Assembly (NCBI RefSeq): GCF_002368295.1
Contig: NZ_AP018248.1
Location: 3,359,725-3,423,724, forward strand
Direction of reading: 5' to 3'
Length of the DNA stretch: 64,000 nucleotides
Source: Tolypothrix tenuis PCC 7101
GTDB lineage: Bacteria > Cyanobacteriota > Cyanobacteriia > Cyanobacteriales > Nostocaceae
Of the stretch, positions 62,513-64,000 are shown piece by piece. Position 1 is the first letter of the stretch. The number at the start of each line of letters is the position of its first letter. The notes beneath the pieces are model-generated. The model saw nothing but the letters and a program-made list of their open reading frames with translations. It was not told where the DNA came from and ran no database searches. The translations under genes and the position numbers were made by a program.

Positions 62513-64000
62513 ATGTCCTTTGTCCCTTTGCATATTCACAGTGACTATAGCTTGCTTGATGGTGCCAGTCAGCTGCCAGAGTTGGTTGATCGCGCGATCG
62601 CCCTGGGGATGAAAGCGATCGCCCTCACCGATCATGGTGTGATGTATGGCGCGGTGGAATTGATCAAAATCTGTCGTAGCAAGAATATTAAACCCATTCT
62701 TGGCAACGAAATGTATATCATTAATGGCGATATTGAAAAGCAAGAACGCCGCCCCCGTTATCATCAAGTTGTCTTAGCTAAAAACACCAAAGGTTACAAA
62801 AATTTAGTCAAATTAACTACTATTTCTCACCTCAAAGGTGTACAAGGAAAAGGCATTTTTTCTCGCCCTTGCATCAACAAAGAATTATTAAAAGAATATC
62901 ATGAAGGTTTGATTGTTACTAGTGCTTGTTTGGGCGGAGAAGTTCCCCAAGCAATTATGAGTGGTAGACCAGATGCAGCCCGTAAAGTTGCTCAATGGTA
63001 TAAAGATGTATTTGGTGATGACTATTATTTAGAAATTCAAGACCACGGTTCCCAGGAAGACAGAATTGTTAATGTAGAAATTATTAAAATTGCTCGGGAA
63101 TTAGGCATCAAATTTGTTGCTACAAATGACTCTCATTTCATTTCCTGTTATGACGTAGAAGCACACGACGCTTTGCTATGTATTCAAACAGGTAAGCTGA
63201 TAATTGAAGAAAATCGGATGCGTTATAGCGGCACAGAATATCTCAAATCTGCTGAAGAAATGCATCTGCTATTTCGTGACCATTTACCAGATGATGTAAT
63301 TGCCGAAGCTGTGGCGACGACTGAAGAAGTAGCAGATAAAGTTGAGCCATACCAGATTATGGGTGAGCCGCAAATTCCCACTCCACCGATTCCTTCTGGT
63401 CATACTGCTGATACTTATGCTGAAGAAGTTGCATGGAACGGACTTTTAGAAAGATTAAATCGCAAATCCCGCAACGAAGTCGATTCAACCTATAAAGAAA
63501 GGTTGGAATACGAACTCAAAATGATTCAACAAATGGGATTTTCCAAATACTTTTTAGTTGTTTGGGATTATATTAAATTTGCTAGAGATAATAATATTCC
63601 AGTTGGGCCTGGACGGGGTTCTGCTGCAGGTTCATTAGTTGCTTATGCGATGCGAATTACTAACATTGACCCCGTACATCATGGGCTACTATTTGAGCGT
63701 TTCTTGAATCCCGAACGGAAATCCATGCCTGATATTGATACGGATTTCTGCATTGAACAAAGAGATAAAGTTATTGAATATGTCACTGAGAAATATGGCG
63801 CTGATAAAGTTGCTCAAATTATTACCTTTAACCGTTTAACTTCCAAAGCTGTATTAAAGGATGTTGCCAGGGTATTAAATATACCCTACGGAGAAGCAGA
63901 TAAAATGGCAAAATTAATTCCTGTGGTGCGGGGGAAACCAACTAAGTTAAAAGTGATGATTTCTGATGACACCCCAGAACCAGAATTTAAAGCCAGATAC
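62513..64000 (+). CDS. dnaE: DNA polymerase III alpha subunit, N-terminal part (3' partial)
   Basis: 496 codons, open to the window edge. The PHP domain starts at once (LHIHSDYSLLDGASQLPEL, LTDHGVMYG), then the polymerase palm with PVGPGRGSAAGSLVAYA and the catalytic aspartates in MPDIDTDFC. Replicative polymerase of cyanobacteria. In most cyanobacteria dnaE is split into two distant genes rejoined by a trans-splicing intein; the split point lies beyond this window, so it cannot be checked here. The ATG at 62513 has GGAGAC close upstream. Confidence 0.96.
   Translation, partial: MSFVPLHIHSDYSLLDGASQLPELVDRAIALGMKAIALTDHGVMYGAVELIKICRSKNIKPILGNEMYIINGDIEKQERRPRYHQVVLAKNTKGYKNLVKLTTISHLKGVQGKGIFSRPCINKELLKEYHEGLIVTSACLGGEVPQAIMSGRPDAARKVAQWYKDVFGDDYYLEIQDHGSQEDRIVNVEIIKIARELGIKFVATNDSHFISCYDVEAHDALLCIQTGKLIIEENRMRYSGTEYLKSAEEMHLLFRDHLPDDVIAEAVATTEEVADKVEPYQIMGEPQIPTPPIPSGHTADTYAEEVAWNGLLERLNRKSRNEVDSTYKERLEYELKMIQQMGFSKYFLVVWDYIKFARDNNIPVGPGRGSAAGSLVAYAMRITNIDPVHHGLLFERFLNPERKSMPDIDTDFCIEQRDKVIEYVTEKYGADKVAQIITFNRLTSKAVLKDVARVLNIPYGEADKMAKLIPVVRGKPTKLKVMISDDTPEPEFKARY

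Noticed and set aside
62441..62767. 108-codon minus-strand ORF at the dnaE start
   Set aside because: Lies fully antisense to the well-supported PHP domain of dnaE.

Overview
The window reads as chromosome of a filamentous, heterocyst-type cyanobacterium (Nostocales: Nostoc, Calothrix or Tolypothrix-like). Supporting signs are the many HIP1 octamers (GCGATCGC), heptameric short tandem repeats (STRR), very small dispersed repeats, a GvpA almost identical in pattern to cyanobacterial gas vesicle protein, an orthocaspase, kinase-WD40 fusions, hybrid histidine kinases, a Delta9-type desaturase and a long tRNA gene array of the kind known from Anabaena.

Layout. 1-3.1 kb: sulfonate-sulfur acquisition (acyl-CoA dehydrogenase-like flavoprotein, SsuD, SsuE). 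3.3-6.4 kb: pntA-pntB transhydrogenase. 7.5 kb: a lone gvpA with a strong 3' hairpin. 8.6-9.8 kb: a response-regulator/HPt protein that looks like the remnant of a hybrid kinase after an internal deletion. 10.6-17.4 kb: degenerate metallo-beta-lactamase-fold protein, Ser/Thr kinase-TPR-WD40 protein, small membrane proteins, a methyltransferase and a haem-oxygenase-like diiron protein. 17.4-19.1 kb: gene-free, rich in palindromes. 19.1-20.3 kb: patatin-like lipase. 21.0-25.5 kb: HNH endonuclease behind a possible attenuator leader, then a co-directional array of about 30 tRNA genes representing all 20 amino acids, then a 2H-phosphoesterase-like (DUF1868) gene. 25.6-28.4 kb: RDD, multi-span and SpoIIM-family membrane proteins. 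29.0-33.7 kb: SMC and a PRC-barrel protein. 34.2-37.6 kb: HNOBA/PAS/GAF hybrid histidine kinase. 38.5-44.6 kb: DUF697 GTPase, an unusual TetR regulator with a recombinase-like C-terminal half facing a desaturase gene, and a B12 radical-SAM enzyme. 45.0-57.5 kb: GAF sensor kinase, epimerase, HemE, membrane protein, oligopeptidase B, sugar-binding lipoprotein with GT2 and methyltransferase, and ClpS-DUF2103. 57.8-62.3 kb: orthocaspase, a 59-residue small ORF and a dicarboxylate symporter. 62.5 kb to the end: the first 496 codons of dnaE.

The intergenic DNA is unusually informative. One MITE family is present in four copies. Two carry the same nested 195-bp element at the same 9-bp target duplication, and a third has its loop inverted. 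A 27-nt dispersed repeat has landed at the same T-loop position of two tRNA genes (Met and Val). STRR arrays repeatedly show a G-rich-left, C-rich-right arrangement with G-quadruplex potential.

The strongest candidates for under-described biology are the tRNA island (SDR-split tRNAs, tRNA-Leu species without the long variable arm, flanking HNH and 2H-phosphoesterase genes) and the TetR/recombinase-like fusion with its paired operator. All functional statements rest on reading the sequence and family knowledge; no database search was possible.
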